A stretch of 39,556 bases of DNA from a virus: positions 1 through 39,556 of the IMG/VR virus record IMGVR_UViG_3300038954_000748. One strand, written 5' to 3'. The notes beneath the pieces are model-generated. The model saw only the letters and a program-made list of their open reading frames with translations. It had not been told where the DNA came from and ran no database searches. Below, piece by piece: positions 14,132 to 20,769 of the stretch. The position numbers and the translations under genes are program-made. Within the stretch, counting starts at the first letter, position 1; each line of letters starts with the position of its first letter.

Positions 14132-14724
14132 TGGCCTACATTCCCTACGATTCTATCGACGAAGCCGACACCCGCTCCGCCGAGTTCTGGGCACAGGTGC
14201 GCGGTGATGGCTGGCGAGAAGGCGACGTGACGCAGTATCTGTACAGCCGACGGCAGCGCACCGGCGACCCGGAAGCCGACGCTGATCTACCTGACGGCGT
14301 GGACTATGCCATCCGCGTGACTGACCGTGACGCCGATCTGGATGCGTTGCTGATCGGCGAGCACCTGACCGCTGACGAGTACAGCGCGATCATCGAGGTA
14401 TACCCGGCGTGGTCGAGTGGCGGCGTGCAGTATGTGATACACACATCCATTGTGCGTCATAACGGGCAACTGTGGGAGTGCGCGCAGTCGCACCCGTCAC
14501 AGGTAGATCGAGAGCCTGGGGTTGCGCTGAGCCTTTGGATATTGACTGCACCGCCGGGTGTGATTGCCGCGTGGGTGCAGCCGACAGGCGGGCACGACGC
14601 TTACAATACGAGCGATCTTGTCACGCACGACGGCTACATTTGGCGCTCTAACATTGATGCGAATGTGTGGGAGCCTGGGAGTACAGGGGCAGAAAATTTG
14701 TGGACACAACTGGAAGCGTTATGA
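14131..14724 (+). CDS. Carbohydrate-binding (CBM5/12-like) protein in head module
   Basis: 197 residues. The C-terminal half contains two copies of a chitin-binding CBM5/12-like pattern: YPAWSSGGVQYVIHTSIVRHNGQLWECAQSH is one (shown in part here as VRHNGQLWECAQ) and AYNTSDLVTHDGYIWRS the second, ending in ENLWTQLEAL. Aromatic residues typical of sugar stacking are conserved. With the preceding gene it forms a pair of glycan-binding candidates within the head cluster, suggesting capsid decoration that sticks to host or environmental polysaccharide. Confidence 0.7.
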   Translation: MAYIPYDSIDEADTRSAEFWAQVRGDGWREGDVTQYLYSRRQRTGDPEADADLPDGVDYAIRVTDRDADLDALLIGEHLTADEYSAIIEVYPAWSSGGVQYVIHTSIVRHNGQLWECAQSHPSQVDREPGVALSLWILTAPPGVIAAWVQPTGGHDAYNTSDLVTHDGYIWRSNIDANVWEPGSTGAENLWTQLEAL

Positions 14725-14728
14725 AACA

Positions 14729-14756
14729 GGTCAGGAGTCATAGGTCATGAGTCAAC
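14729..14756 (+). repeat. Four tandem 7-bp units, RGTCATG family
   Basis: Units GGTCAGG, AGTCATA, GGTCATG, AGTCAAC. It begins five bases after the preceding gene's stop. Confidence 0.85.
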
Positions 14757-14852
14757 GCGGGGCGGATTCATCAAGCAGGCGCGCCGGGCATTCTGGTAAT
14801 TGACCCGCATGTGAGCGTGAGCGGCGGGGAGTCGATTGAGATATGGCAGTAA
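14751..14852 (+). pseudogene. Possible C-terminal gene remnant
   Basis: A frame without start codon reads a protein-like tail (AGRIHQAGAPGILVIDPH, then GGESIEIWQ) and ends at TAA 14850-14852. The composition is protein-like rather than random. It may be the remains of a gene truncated by the adjacent heptamer repeats. Confidence 0.35.
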
Positions 14853-14876
14853 AACAAGGTTGAATAGGTGGTGCGC

Positions 14877-14941
14877 GACCACTCGCAGAATACGCGAGGT
14901 GCGGCTAAAAGCGCCGCACTAAATGGTCGATGCCCTACGGG
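14877..14941 (+). repeat. NPE copy 9, upstream of scaffold
   Basis: Outer arms GACCA/TGGTC; hairpin 1 CTCGC...GCGAG; hairpin 2 GTGCGGC...GCCGCAC (note GTG/CAC instead of GTC/GAC, a compensated change); TAAA; hairpin 3 CCCTACGGG, whose 3' end forms the Shine-Dalgarno of the next gene. Confidence 0.88.
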
Positions 14942-14949
14942 AGGTAAGG

Positions 14950-15438
14950 ATGCCAGACGAGAATAAGGACGATAAGCAGCAAGAGCAGCAGCATTCACAG
15001 GATGGACAGCAGGCGCCGGGGCCGGTGCCGTACGAGCGGTTCAAAGAGGTCAATGACCGGGCGCGGCAGTTGGAGGAGCGGCTGCAGGCGCTGGAGGACG
15101 CGCAGGAGAGCGCCGAGGAAAAGCGGCTGAAGGAACAAGAAAAGTGGCGCGAGTTGGCCGAGAAACGCGAGCGGGAGTTGGAGCAGGAGCGGTTGTCACG
15201 GTTGCGGCTGGAAGTGGCGGCAGAGGCGGGGATTCCCCCCGCGCTGGCGGGGCGGCTGCAGGGTGAGGATCGGGAGAGTATGCTGGAGGATGCCGAGCAG
15301 GTGAAGGCGTTCTTGAAGCCGGACGAGGGCCCGGGGAATCCACCGGCGCCGGAGGGCGGCGAGCCGACGCTGGATCTGGAGAGTATGACGCCGGAGCAGA
15401 TTCGGGAGCATGCGGGGGAGTTGTGGGGGAGTAGTTAA
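14950..15438 (+). CDS. Scaffolding protein
   Basis: 162 residues from ATG 14950, chosen because GGGAGG precedes it by 5 bases; an upstream ATG at 14923 lies inside NPE copy 9. The protein is very Gln/Glu-rich with a long coiled coil (about residues 30-95: RARQLEERLQALEDAQE and following), an Ala/Gly hinge and an acidic C-terminal end. This composition and the place just before the coat gene are typical of phage scaffolds, which template prohead assembly and then leave. Confidence 0.85.
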   Translation: MPDENKDDKQQEQQHSQDGQQAPGPVPYERFKEVNDRARQLEERLQALEDAQESAEEKRLKEQEKWRELAEKRERELEQERLSRLRLEVAAEAGIPPALAGRLQGEDRESMLEDAEQVKAFLKPDEGPGNPPAPEGGEPTLDLESMTPEQIREHAGELWGSS

Positions 15439-15439
15439 A

Positions 15440-15467
15440 AGTTGCAGGTTACAAGTTGAAAGTTGGC
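15440..15467 (+). repeat. Four tandem 7-bp units, RGTTGMA family
   Basis: AGTTGCA, GGTTACA, AGTTGAA, AGTTGGC; the last unit runs into NPE copy 10. It starts two bases after the scaffold gene. Confidence 0.88.
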
Positions 15468-15518
15468 CGGGGACTCTACGAGGTCCCTACGGGACTAAAT
15501 CCCCGGCACACTGAAGTG
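15466..15518 (+). repeat. NPE copy 10, upstream of major capsid gene
   Basis: A compact copy: outer arms GCCGGGGA/TCCCCGGC; hairpin 1 CTCTACGAG; hairpin 2 GTCCCTACGGGAC; TAAA; hairpin 3 CACTGAAGTG. Confidence 0.88.
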
Positions 15519-15593
15519 AAGACTCCACGTGGCGTTGCACGTTAAACACGAAGCGGAGCGTGTAAACCATAGTACAGAGTGGAGAGGTGTGAG

Positions 15594-16493
15594 ATGGCAA
15601 ATATTACGAGTACGCAGTTGAGCAACAGTATTCCGACGATTGTGGCGGCACAGGCGCTGGGGTATCTGAAGGCGAACACGGTGATGGCGCAGTTGGTGGC
15701 CCGTGACTGGGACAGCGACGTGGCGCAGTATGGGCAGACGGTGAATATTCCATTCGCCGGATCGTTGAGTGTCAACGATAAGAGCGAGGGCAGCACGGTG
15801 ACGCTGCAGCAACCGTCCGATTCGGCGGTCAGTGTCACGCTGAACAAGCACAAGGAGGTATCCTTCTTGCTTGAGGATCTGGCCAAGGCGTTGTCACGTC
15901 CCGCGTACATCATGAAGTACATGGAGCAGGGAATGGCAAAACTCGCTGAGGAGATCGACGGCGATCTGACGGCGTTGTATTCCGGTTTCTCCCAGAGCAT
16001 CGACGCGACAGCCGGGATGGACGTGGATGATTTCCGTGAAGCGCGCCGCCAGTTGAACGCGGCCAAGGCGCCGTTGGCAAACCGTGTGGCGGTGCTGCAC
16101 GAAGACGCCGAGTACGCGCTGCTGGGGATCGAGGAGTTCATTAACCGGGACTACGAGTTGGGCGACGCGCCGCAGGGCCTGATCAATGCGCTGACGGGGC
16201 GGTTCGTGGGCTTCAACATCTTCATGGATCAGAAGGTCGCCACGGCGGCCAGCGAGTGCAAGAACCTGTTCTTCCAGAAGGACGCGATGGTGCTGGCGAC
16301 GCGCCCGCTGCCTCAGGTCGAGGATGGCATGGGCGTTGTGCAGCGTGTGATGGCCGAAGACGGCATTGGGTTGCGCGTGACGATGTCCTACAGTGCGGAC
16401 TACCTGGGTGCCCAGGTGACGATTGACGTGCTGTACGGGGTCGCGGAGTTGCGCGATAACCACGGGGTTGTGGTACGGACGACGGAGATTTAG
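15594..16493 (+). CDS. Major capsid protein
   Basis: 299 residues from ATG 15594 (GGAGAGG upstream; a GTG at 15579 is in frame but too close to that ribosome site). The start ANITSTQLSNSIPTIVAAQALGYLKANTVMAQLV, seen here as an N-terminal helix before GQTVNIPFAG, and the later EEIDGDL, AEYALLGIEEF and YELGDAPQ segments fit the HK97-fold coat proteins of the P22-like branch. Position after scaffold supports this. It is the main shell protein. The downstream half includes the usual beta-rich end (GVAELRDNHGVVVRT). Confidence 0.88.
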   Translation: MANITSTQLSNSIPTIVAAQALGYLKANTVMAQLVARDWDSDVAQYGQTVNIPFAGSLSVNDKSEGSTVTLQQPSDSAVSVTLNKHKEVSFLLEDLAKALSRPAYIMKYMEQGMAKLAEEIDGDLTALYSGFSQSIDATAGMDVDDFREARRQLNAAKAPLANRVAVLHEDAEYALLGIEEFINRDYELGDAPQGLINALTGRFVGFNIFMDQKVATAASECKNLFFQKDAMVLATRPLPQVEDGMGVVQRVMAEDGIGLRVTMSYSADYLGAQVTIDVLYGVAELRDNHGVVVRTTEI

Positions 16494-16498
16494 GTGAA

Positions 16499-16526
16499 AG
16501 TTGCAAGTTGAAAGTTGCAGGTTGGC
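16499..16526 (+). repeat. Four tandem 7-bp units joined to NPE copy 11
   Basis: AGTTGCA, AGTTGAA, AGTTGCA, GGTTGGC, then directly CGGGG of the next NPE arm. The same heptamer-to-NPE junction occurs at 15440-15473. Confidence 0.85.
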
Positions 16527-16551
16527 CGGGGGTTCGCTGTGGATCCCCGGC
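16525..16551 (+). repeat. NPE copy 11, reduced to the outer stem
   Basis: GCCGGGG and CCCCGGC are retained, but hairpins 1 and 2 and the TRAA are gone. Reads as a decayed or deleted copy. Confidence 0.6.
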
Positions 16552-16588
16552 TGCCTAAAACGTAAAACATGATTTTTGGGGGTGCAAG

Positions 16589-17035
16589 ATGATAAAGAAC
16601 GGACGGTTGCTGAAGGTTTTGGGGCTGTTGATGCTGCTGGCGGTGATGCTGGGCGGTGGGCTGGTGATGTCCCGGGGGCCGGCTGAGGTGGAAGCGGCTG
16701 GGGCGTCGTGGCCGGTGACGATCACGGACGAGACGGCGATCACGGCGGATACAACGTACAGCGCGTATCAGTGGAACTGGGACGGCAACGACAAGGATAC
16801 GATCGAGGTCTGGTACGACATCGATCATGGGACGACGAATACGGTGACGCTCTATATCGACGTTTCGCCGGATAACAGCATGTGGAAGACGGGGTATTCG
16901 ACGGCACTGAGTGCCAATGCCGCGGACGCGACGGGGTACGCGACGGCGACGATTGTCGGGCGGTACTATCGACTGCGCGCGGACGTGACGAATACGAATT
17001 CGCTGACACTGACGTTGAAGGCTATTTACAAGTAG
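16589..17035 (+). CDS. Exported beta-rich protein with signal peptide, in head module
   Basis: 148 residues. The N terminus is a clear Sec signal peptide: basic MIKNGRLLK, hydrophobic core VLGLLMLLAVMLGGGLVM, then a likely cleavage after VEAAGA near residue 38. The mature part is beta-rich with Thr/Asn repeats. A signal peptide is surprising between coat and connector genes. It may be a surface or periplasmic factor (for example affecting superinfection), or a decoration protein that borrowed a host leader. The start ATG has GGGGGTG upstream. Confidence 0.68.
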   Translation: MIKNGRLLKVLGLLMLLAVMLGGGLVMSRGPAEVEAAGASWPVTITDETAITADTTYSAYQWNWDGNDKDTIEVWYDIDHGTTNTVTLYIDVSPDNSMWKTGYSTALSANAADATGYATATIVGRYYRLRADVTNTNSLTLTLKAIYK

Positions 17036-17046
17036 GCGACCGGGGC

Positions 17047-17180
17047 GCCAGGGACCTGCAGCGCTGAGGGCCTTTCAGGGTCGCGGGACGTAAACACGTC
17101 TTTAGCGACTAAACCCTCAGCATAGGAAATACGCAGGGTCCGCACAGAACGCGGACTGAATCCCTGGCATGCCTGACGGC
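17047..17180 (+). repeat. NPE copy 12 (host copy of a nested pair)
   Basis: Outer arms GCCAGGGA/TCCCTGGC; hairpin 1 CCTGC (17055) with GCAGG (17133); hairpin 2 GTCCGC...GCGGAC; TGAA; hairpin 3 GCCTGACGGC. The hairpin 1 loop, usually 7 bases, holds a whole second element at 17063-17121. Confidence 0.85.
17063..17121 (+). repeat. NPE copy 12b, inserted in the loop of copy 12
   Basis: Outer arms GCTGAGGG/CCCTCAGC; hairpin 1 CCTTTCAGG; hairpin 2 GTCGC...GCGAC with an extra GACGT/ACGTC stem; TAAA. A complete element nested within another. Confidence 0.87.
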
Positions 17181-17194
17181 AAGGAGAATGTTCT

Positions 17195-17446
17195 ATGGGT
17201 AAAACACAGGTGTATTACATCGTGAATCCTGCGGGGGCTGTGCATACGGTGACGCGGGAGCATGCTGCGGAGCGGTTGCGGCAGCCGGGGTATCGGCAGG
17301 CGACGAAGGACGAGATTGAGCAGTATGAGGCGCAGGAGATTCAGCGCGCGGATCGTCCGATTGCGAAGCCGTGGGATCCAACGCCGGAGCCGGTGGAGGT
17401 TGAGGTTGAGGAGCCGGAGAAGAAGGGGTCGGGGTCGAAGAAGTAG
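17195..17446 (+). CDS. Small head-region protein with acidic/basic tail
   Basis: 83 residues. The N-terminal 50 residues look like a compact alpha/beta fold (QVYYIVNPAGAVHTVTREHAAERLRQPGY, the last part a helix and turn). The C terminus is low complexity: Pro/Glu/Val-rich followed by KKGSGSKK. Similar small proteins follow the coat gene in many siphovirus-type genomes and are annotated only as head proteins. ATG has AAGGAG about 9 bases upstream. Confidence 0.65.
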   Translation: MGKTQVYYIVNPAGAVHTVTREHAAERLRQPGYRQATKDEIEQYEAQEIQRADRPIAKPWDPTPEPVEVEVEEPEKKGSGSKK

Positions 17447-17461
17447 TTGATTTGAGGGGCG

Positions 17462-17529
17462 GCCGGGGACCTGCAGACAACGCAGGGTCCGCACAGAACG
17501 CGGACTGAATCCCCGGCACGCCTTCGGCG
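17462..17529 (+). repeat. NPE copy 13
   Basis: Outer arms GCCGGGGA/TCCCCGGC; hairpin 1 CCTGC...GCAGG; hairpin 2 GTCCGC...GCGGAC; TGAA; hairpin 3 CGCCTTCGGCG. Its hairpin 2 to TGAA part equals that of copy 12, so these two form a subgroup. Confidence 0.92.
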
Positions 17530-17548
17530 GCACGCTCCAGGAGATGCT

Positions 17549-18364
17549 ATGGAACGTAATCATTTGACGAACGGGCGGTTTTTGCACGATCTGGACGACT
17601 GGGTTCTGTCGGATGCAGCGTACTATGCCGGGGACGGTGACGAGCATTACGGTACGGCGCGGGTGCAGGACGGCGGCTCGATTGCGCAGGAGTTCAGCGT
17701 GCCGTATACGCGCGTATATTCGCTGCACCTGGCGTTGAAGCCGGACAGTGACGTCTCGGGCAGTGAGGTGACGGCGACGGCCACGGACGGCGACGGGAAC
17801 ACGGTCAAGGTGCAGAATCTGACCGGGTCGACGGATACCTGGGGCGAGACGACGGTGACGCTGGGGCTGGCGCCGGGGACGACGTACACGCTGACGTTGA
17901 GCAACGCGAGCGGCGGTGTGGTGCTGTTCGACGACGTGTGGGTGTATCACGTGCCGACGACGCGGGCCAACGTGGCGGCGCGGGTGAACGCGAAGTTGGG
18001 CCAGTTGGCGACGGATCAGGGTCTGGATACGTTCGCGGACGGCGATCTGACGGAAGGCGATTTCACGTATGCGGTGGATGCCGGGTTGCGGAGCATCGGG
18101 GCGATCAATCCTGAGACGGGCGAGCCGGACGTGCGGTACGTGGAGCCGGAGCAGGTCGCGGCGTTGATCGACGCGGTGGAGCAGGAGATGCTGGAGCGGC
18201 TGGTGCGCGATTATTCGACGGTGGTCGATATTGCGGTGGGGCCGCGACGGGAGAGCCGCAGCCAGACGGCGCAGATGCTGCAGGATCAGGTGTCGAAGCG
18301 CGGTGGGGCGAAGGTGCAGGTGCGGAAACTGCGGCACCGGGCGGATGATTATGAGATGGGATGA
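17549..18364 (+). CDS. Carbohydrate-binding-like domain fused to head-tail adaptor
   Basis: 271 residues in two parts. Residues 1-135 form a CBM-like jelly roll (NLTNGRF-type start HLTNGRFLHDLDDWVLSD, GTTYTLTLSNASGG, ending VVLFDDVWVYHV). Residues 140-271 are helical (RANVAARVNAKLGQLATDQG onward) and end in a basic tail (VSKRGGAKVQVRKLRHRADDY), as in head-tail adaptor proteins that dock on the portal. Adaptors in other phages lack the N-terminal domain, so this would display a sugar-binding fold at the neck. The adaptor call rests mainly on gene order and helix pattern. Confidence 0.65.
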   Translation: MERNHLTNGRFLHDLDDWVLSDAAYYAGDGDEHYGTARVQDGGSIAQEFSVPYTRVYSLHLALKPDSDVSGSEVTATATDGDGNTVKVQNLTGSTDTWGETTVTLGLAPGTTYTLTLSNASGGVVLFDDVWVYHVPTTRANVAARVNAKLGQLATDQGLDTFADGDLTEGDFTYAVDAGLRSIGAINPETGEPDVRYVEPEQVAALIDAVEQEMLERLVRDYSTVVDIAVGPRRESRSQTAQMLQDQVSKRGGAKVQVRKLRHRADDYEMG

Positions 18365-18379
18365 CGGATTTAGTGGGGT

Positions 18380-18443
18380 ACCGAGGCCCCTGCGGGGGTC
18401 GCCCAAACTGCGGGCGACTAAACCTCGGTTGCGCCTGGCGGCG
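18380..18443 (+). repeat. NPE copy 14
   Basis: Outer arms ACCGAGG/CCTCGGT; hairpin 1 CCCCTGCGGGGG; hairpin 2 GTCGCCC...GGGCGAC; TAAA; hairpin 3 CGCC...GGCG. Copy 18 at 20701 is identical up to hairpin 3. Confidence 0.93.
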
Positions 18444-18448
18444 ATGTG

Positions 18449-18760
18449 ATGACTGCGTTTACGGACTTACTATCGGCGACGGCGACGGTGTCGCGGAATA
18501 GTGACGGCAGCGGGATGGTGGAGCAGGGCGATGTCTCTGTGATGCCGGTGATGCCGGTCGGGCAGCGGTTGGTTGAGGAGTTGGATCTGAACGCGCTGCG
18601 GGAGCCGGTGCAGACGTTCTGCGGTGACGAGGATGTGCTGGAGGGCGACCGGCTGGTGATCGCCGGGACGACGTATGAGGTGCGCTGGGTGGGGACGTGG
18701 CCGTGGGATGACAGCGAGGAGTATTTGCATATTGTGGCTGAGGTGAACCGGCATGCTTGA
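18449..18760 (+). CDS. Head closure (stopper) protein
   Basis: 103 residues from ATG 18449 (GTG 18446 is in frame). A beta-rich fold with VSRNSDGSGMVEQGD, then LEGDRLVIAGTTYEVRWVGTWPWDDSEEYLHIV, here the typical D-x-hydrophobic-G-x-x-Y core of head-closure proteins of the SPP1 gp16/HK97 type. It would close the neck after packaging. Overlaps the next gene by 8 bases. Confidence 0.68.
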   Translation: MTAFTDLLSATATVSRNSDGSGMVEQGDVSVMPVMPVGQRLVEELDLNALREPVQTFCGDEDVLEGDRLVIAGTTYEVRWVGTWPWDDSEEYLHIVAEVNRHA

Positions 18761-19121
18761 TGGTGAGATCAAGGGCTTAGAGGCGACGCAGCGGCGGCTG
18801 ACGCGGCTGCTGCAGGAGACCTCGGCGAACGACGGGCTGCTGGGGATTGTCGCCAAGGCGACGTTACGCGCGCACCGGTACGCGACGCAGATTGTGCACG
18901 TGCTGACGGGGTGGCTGAAGAATTCGCTGTTTCCGCGCACGTCGACGCGACGGAATCAGGCTTACGGTGTGGTGGGCACGAATGTGGCCTACGCGCGGGT
19001 AGAGCACGAGCGCGGCGGGAATCACGCGTATTTCCGGCGCACGATTGATGAGGAAGGACCGGGGATTGTGGCGATGTGGGAGCGGGATGTCGCGGCGGCT
19101 GCGCGGCGGGCTGGTGAGTAG
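18753..19121 (+). CDS. HK97 gp10-like tail completion protein
   Basis: 122 residues. N-terminal helices (GLEATQRRLTRLLQETS) precede the family core: TGWLKNSLFPR, YGVVGTNVAYARVEHERG and a final helix with GPGIVAMWERDVAAAARRA. This is the usual pattern of HK97 gp10-like neck/tail proteins, including the tail-end YARxxExG box. It probably works at the head-tail joint together with the stopper and terminator on either side. Confidence 0.85.
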   Translation: MLDGEIKGLEATQRRLTRLLQETSANDGLLGIVAKATLRAHRYATQIVHVLTGWLKNSLFPRTSTRRNQAYGVVGTNVAYARVEHERGGNHAYFRRTIDEEGPGIVAMWERDVAAAARRAGE

Positions 19122-19151
19122 GTAGGGTCATGTTGGGTCACAAATTAAGGC

Positions 19152-19218
19152 ACAGACACCCGCAGAATACGCGGGGTCGCCAAACTGCGGCGACTAAATG
19201 TCTGTTGCGCCTGCGGCG
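19152..19218 (+). repeat. NPE copy 15
   Basis: Outer arms ACAGACA/TGTCTGT; hairpin 1 CCCGC...GCGGG; hairpin 2 GTCGCC...GGCGAC; TAAA; hairpin 3 CGCCTGCGGCG, overlapping the Shine-Dalgarno region of the next gene. Confidence 0.92.
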
Positions 19219-19226
19219 AGGTGTGT

Positions 19227-19649
19227 ATGGCGATTCCGAGTAGGGCGGATTTACGAGCGCGGTGGGTGGCGCTGGTGACGGCGGAAGGGTCGTGGACGGG
19301 TGGGGTGTACGATCATCAGCCGGGGACGCTGGACGGCGACACGAAGGTGGCGACGGTGCACGGCGGCGAGGTGGTGCTGGAGCCGGTGGTGTTCGGCGGC
19401 GGGGATCAGGACGTGCAGATCCGGCTGTTGCACACGAATTACACGCGGCGCGATGACCCGGATCAGGCTGAGGATGATCTGGACGCGCTGCTGCTGGCGG
19501 TGGCGCAGGTGGCGCAGGATAATTACAAGGATTCGGCGGGGAATTGGGACGAGGCGCGGTTGCTGCGCACGGAGCCGGATTATTTTGTGATCAGCGGTCA
19601 GCAGTATCGGGCGGAAGTGGTGACGTTGGAGTTTACGGTGTATCAATGA
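19227..19649 (+). CDS. Tail terminator protein
   Basis: 140 residues from ATG 19227 (GCGAGGTG upstream; GTG 19221 also in frame). The mixed alpha/beta fold has RIRLLHTNYTRRDD-like central strands and the helix DDLDALLLAVAQVAQDNY, ending with QQYRAEVVTLEFTVY, a strand that closes the sheet. Size and place between the gp10-like protein and the tail-tube genes fit the lambda gpU-like terminator that caps the tail. The family is inferred from order and fold pattern. Confidence 0.66.
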   Translation: MAIPSRADLRARWVALVTAEGSWTGGVYDHQPGTLDGDTKVATVHGGEVVLEPVVFGGGDQDVQIRLLHTNYTRRDDPDQAEDDLDALLLAVAQVAQDNYKDSAGNWDEARLLRTEPDYFVISGQQYRAEVVTLEFTVYQ

Positions 19650-19660
19650 TGGGGGGAGCA

Positions 19661-19739
19661 CGGACGCCCCTGCGGGGGTCCCTGTGGGACTGCGCGCTGC
19701 GCGCGCCCGTCCGATGCACCTACGGTGACGCCTGCGGCG
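19661..19739 (+). repeat. NPE copy 16 (subfamily with extra GC hairpin)
   Basis: Outer arms CGGACG/CGTCCG; hairpin 1 CCCCTGCGGGGG; hairpin 2 GTCCCTGTGGGAC; instead of TRAA an extra GCGCGC...GCGCGC hairpin; then CACCTACGGTG and CGCCTGCGGCG hairpins. Copy 20 shares this variant. Confidence 0.85.
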
Positions 19740-19774
19740 AGTTGAAAGTTAAACGTTGCACGTTGAAGGTTTAG
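19740..19774 (+). repeat. Five tandem 7-bp units, NGTTGMA family
   Basis: AGTTGAA, AGTTAAA, CGTTGCA, CGTTGAA, GGTTTAG. It lies between NPE copy 16 and the first tail-tube gene. Confidence 0.85.
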
Positions 19775-19781
19775 GGGGTGT

Positions 19782-20162
19782 GTGGTGACAAAGTATTCTG
19801 GCAGTGATTTGAGTGTGACGTTCAATTCGGTGGATTTGAGCGATCACGGGGGCTCGCTGGATGTGCCCGAGGAGCATGAGGCGCCGGACGTGACGGGATT
19901 TGGTCAGGATGATGGGAATTATATTCCTGGCGGGGTGACGGATCGGAAGGCGACGTTGGAGGGGTTTGACGACTCCGAGGGGACGAAGTACGCAGCGGTT
20001 GCGCCGGGCACGTCGGCGAATCTGGTGTATACGCCGGACAGCGGGATGACGACGTATACGGTGACGGCGATCGTGACGAAGCGCGAGCGCGGGTTCAAGG
20101 TGCGGGACAAGGTGACGTTGAAGGTGGAGTTTCAGTTGAGTGGGAGTGTGGCGACGTCGTAG
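19782..20162 (+). CDS. Tail tube protein, paralogue 1
   Basis: 126 residues from GTG 19782 (a second GTG follows at 19785). The beta-rich fold has SLDVPEEHEAPDVTGFG, RKATLEGFDD and ends with KVTLKVEFQLSGSV, as in small major tail proteins that stack into the tail tube. The next gene is a paralogue, about two-thirds identical by eye, with the same motifs. One may be the main tube and the other a decorated or terminal ring. Confidence 0.8.
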   Translation: MVTKYSGSDLSVTFNSVDLSDHGGSLDVPEEHEAPDVTGFGQDDGNYIPGGVTDRKATLEGFDDSEGTKYAAVAPGTSANLVYTPDSGMTTYTVTAIVTKRERGFKVRDKVTLKVEFQLSGSVATS

Positions 20163-20181
20163 GGGTTTGGTTAGGTGCGGC

Positions 20182-20248
20182 ACAGAGACCCCTGCGGGGG
20201 TCAGCGCAAAAAAACGCGCTGACTAAATCTCTGTTGCGCCTGGCGGCG
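20182..20248 (+). repeat. NPE copy 17
   Basis: Outer arms ACAGAGA/TCTCTGT; hairpin 1 CCCCTGCGGGGG; hairpin 2 GTCAGCGC...GCGCTGAC; TAAA; hairpin 3 CGCC...GGCG. Differs from copy 4 mainly by one A in a loop and in hairpin 3. It sits between the two paralogous tail-tube genes. Confidence 0.93.
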
Positions 20249-20262
20249 AGGGAGGATGTGCG

Positions 20263-20661
20263 ATGACGAAGTATAGCGGCAGTGATTTGTATATTACGTT
20301 CGGCGGGACGGTGATCAGCGATCACGGCGCGAGTCTGGATGTGCCCGAGGAGCACGAGGCGCCGGATGTGACGGCGTTCGGTGACGACGACGGGGAGTAT
20401 GTGCCCGGCGGGGTGACGCACCGGAAGGCGACGTTCGAGGGGTTTGACGACAGCACGGAGACGGTGTACGACGCGCTGGCGCCCGGAACGGAAGCGGAGT
20501 TGGTGTATCAGCCGCAGGGGAACGTAGCGGGTGATCCAACACACACGGTGACGGCGATCGTGACGAAGCGCGAGCGCGGGTTCAAGATCGGCGACAAGGT
20601 GGCGTTGAAGGCAGAGTTTCAACTGACGGGCAGTGTGGCGGATGGGACGGTGGCGGCGTAG
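20263..20661 (+). CDS. Tail tube protein, paralogue 2
   Basis: 132 residues from ATG 20263 with GGGAGGA upstream. Shared with paralogue 1: TKYSGSDL, SLDVPEEHEAPDVT, PGGVT, RKAT, EGFDDS, HTVTAIVTKRERGFK and KAEFQLTGSV. It has a 6-residue insertion around GNVAGDPT and an Ala-rich end (DGTVAA). The better ribosome site suggests it may be the more abundant subunit. A tandem duplication followed by divergence is the simplest origin. Confidence 0.82.
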   Translation: MTKYSGSDLYITFGGTVISDHGASLDVPEEHEAPDVTAFGDDDGEYVPGGVTHRKATFEGFDDSTETVYDALAPGTEAELVYQPQGNVAGDPTHTVTAIVTKRERGFKIGDKVALKAEFQLTGSVADGTVAA

Positions 20662-20700
20662 TTGGTACGTGAGGCAGGTTCATAATATTAAGTAGATGGC

Positions 20701-20761
20701 ACCGAGGCCCCTGCGGGGGTCGCCCAAACTGCGGGCGACTAAACCTCGGTTGCCCTACGGG
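20701..20761 (+). repeat. NPE copy 18
   Basis: Outer arms ACCGAGG/CCTCGGT; hairpins 1 and 2 identical to copy 14; hairpin 3 CCCTACGGG, whose end gives the Shine-Dalgarno GGGAGG for the tail chaperone gene. Confidence 0.93.
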
Positions 20762-20769
20762 AGGCAGAT

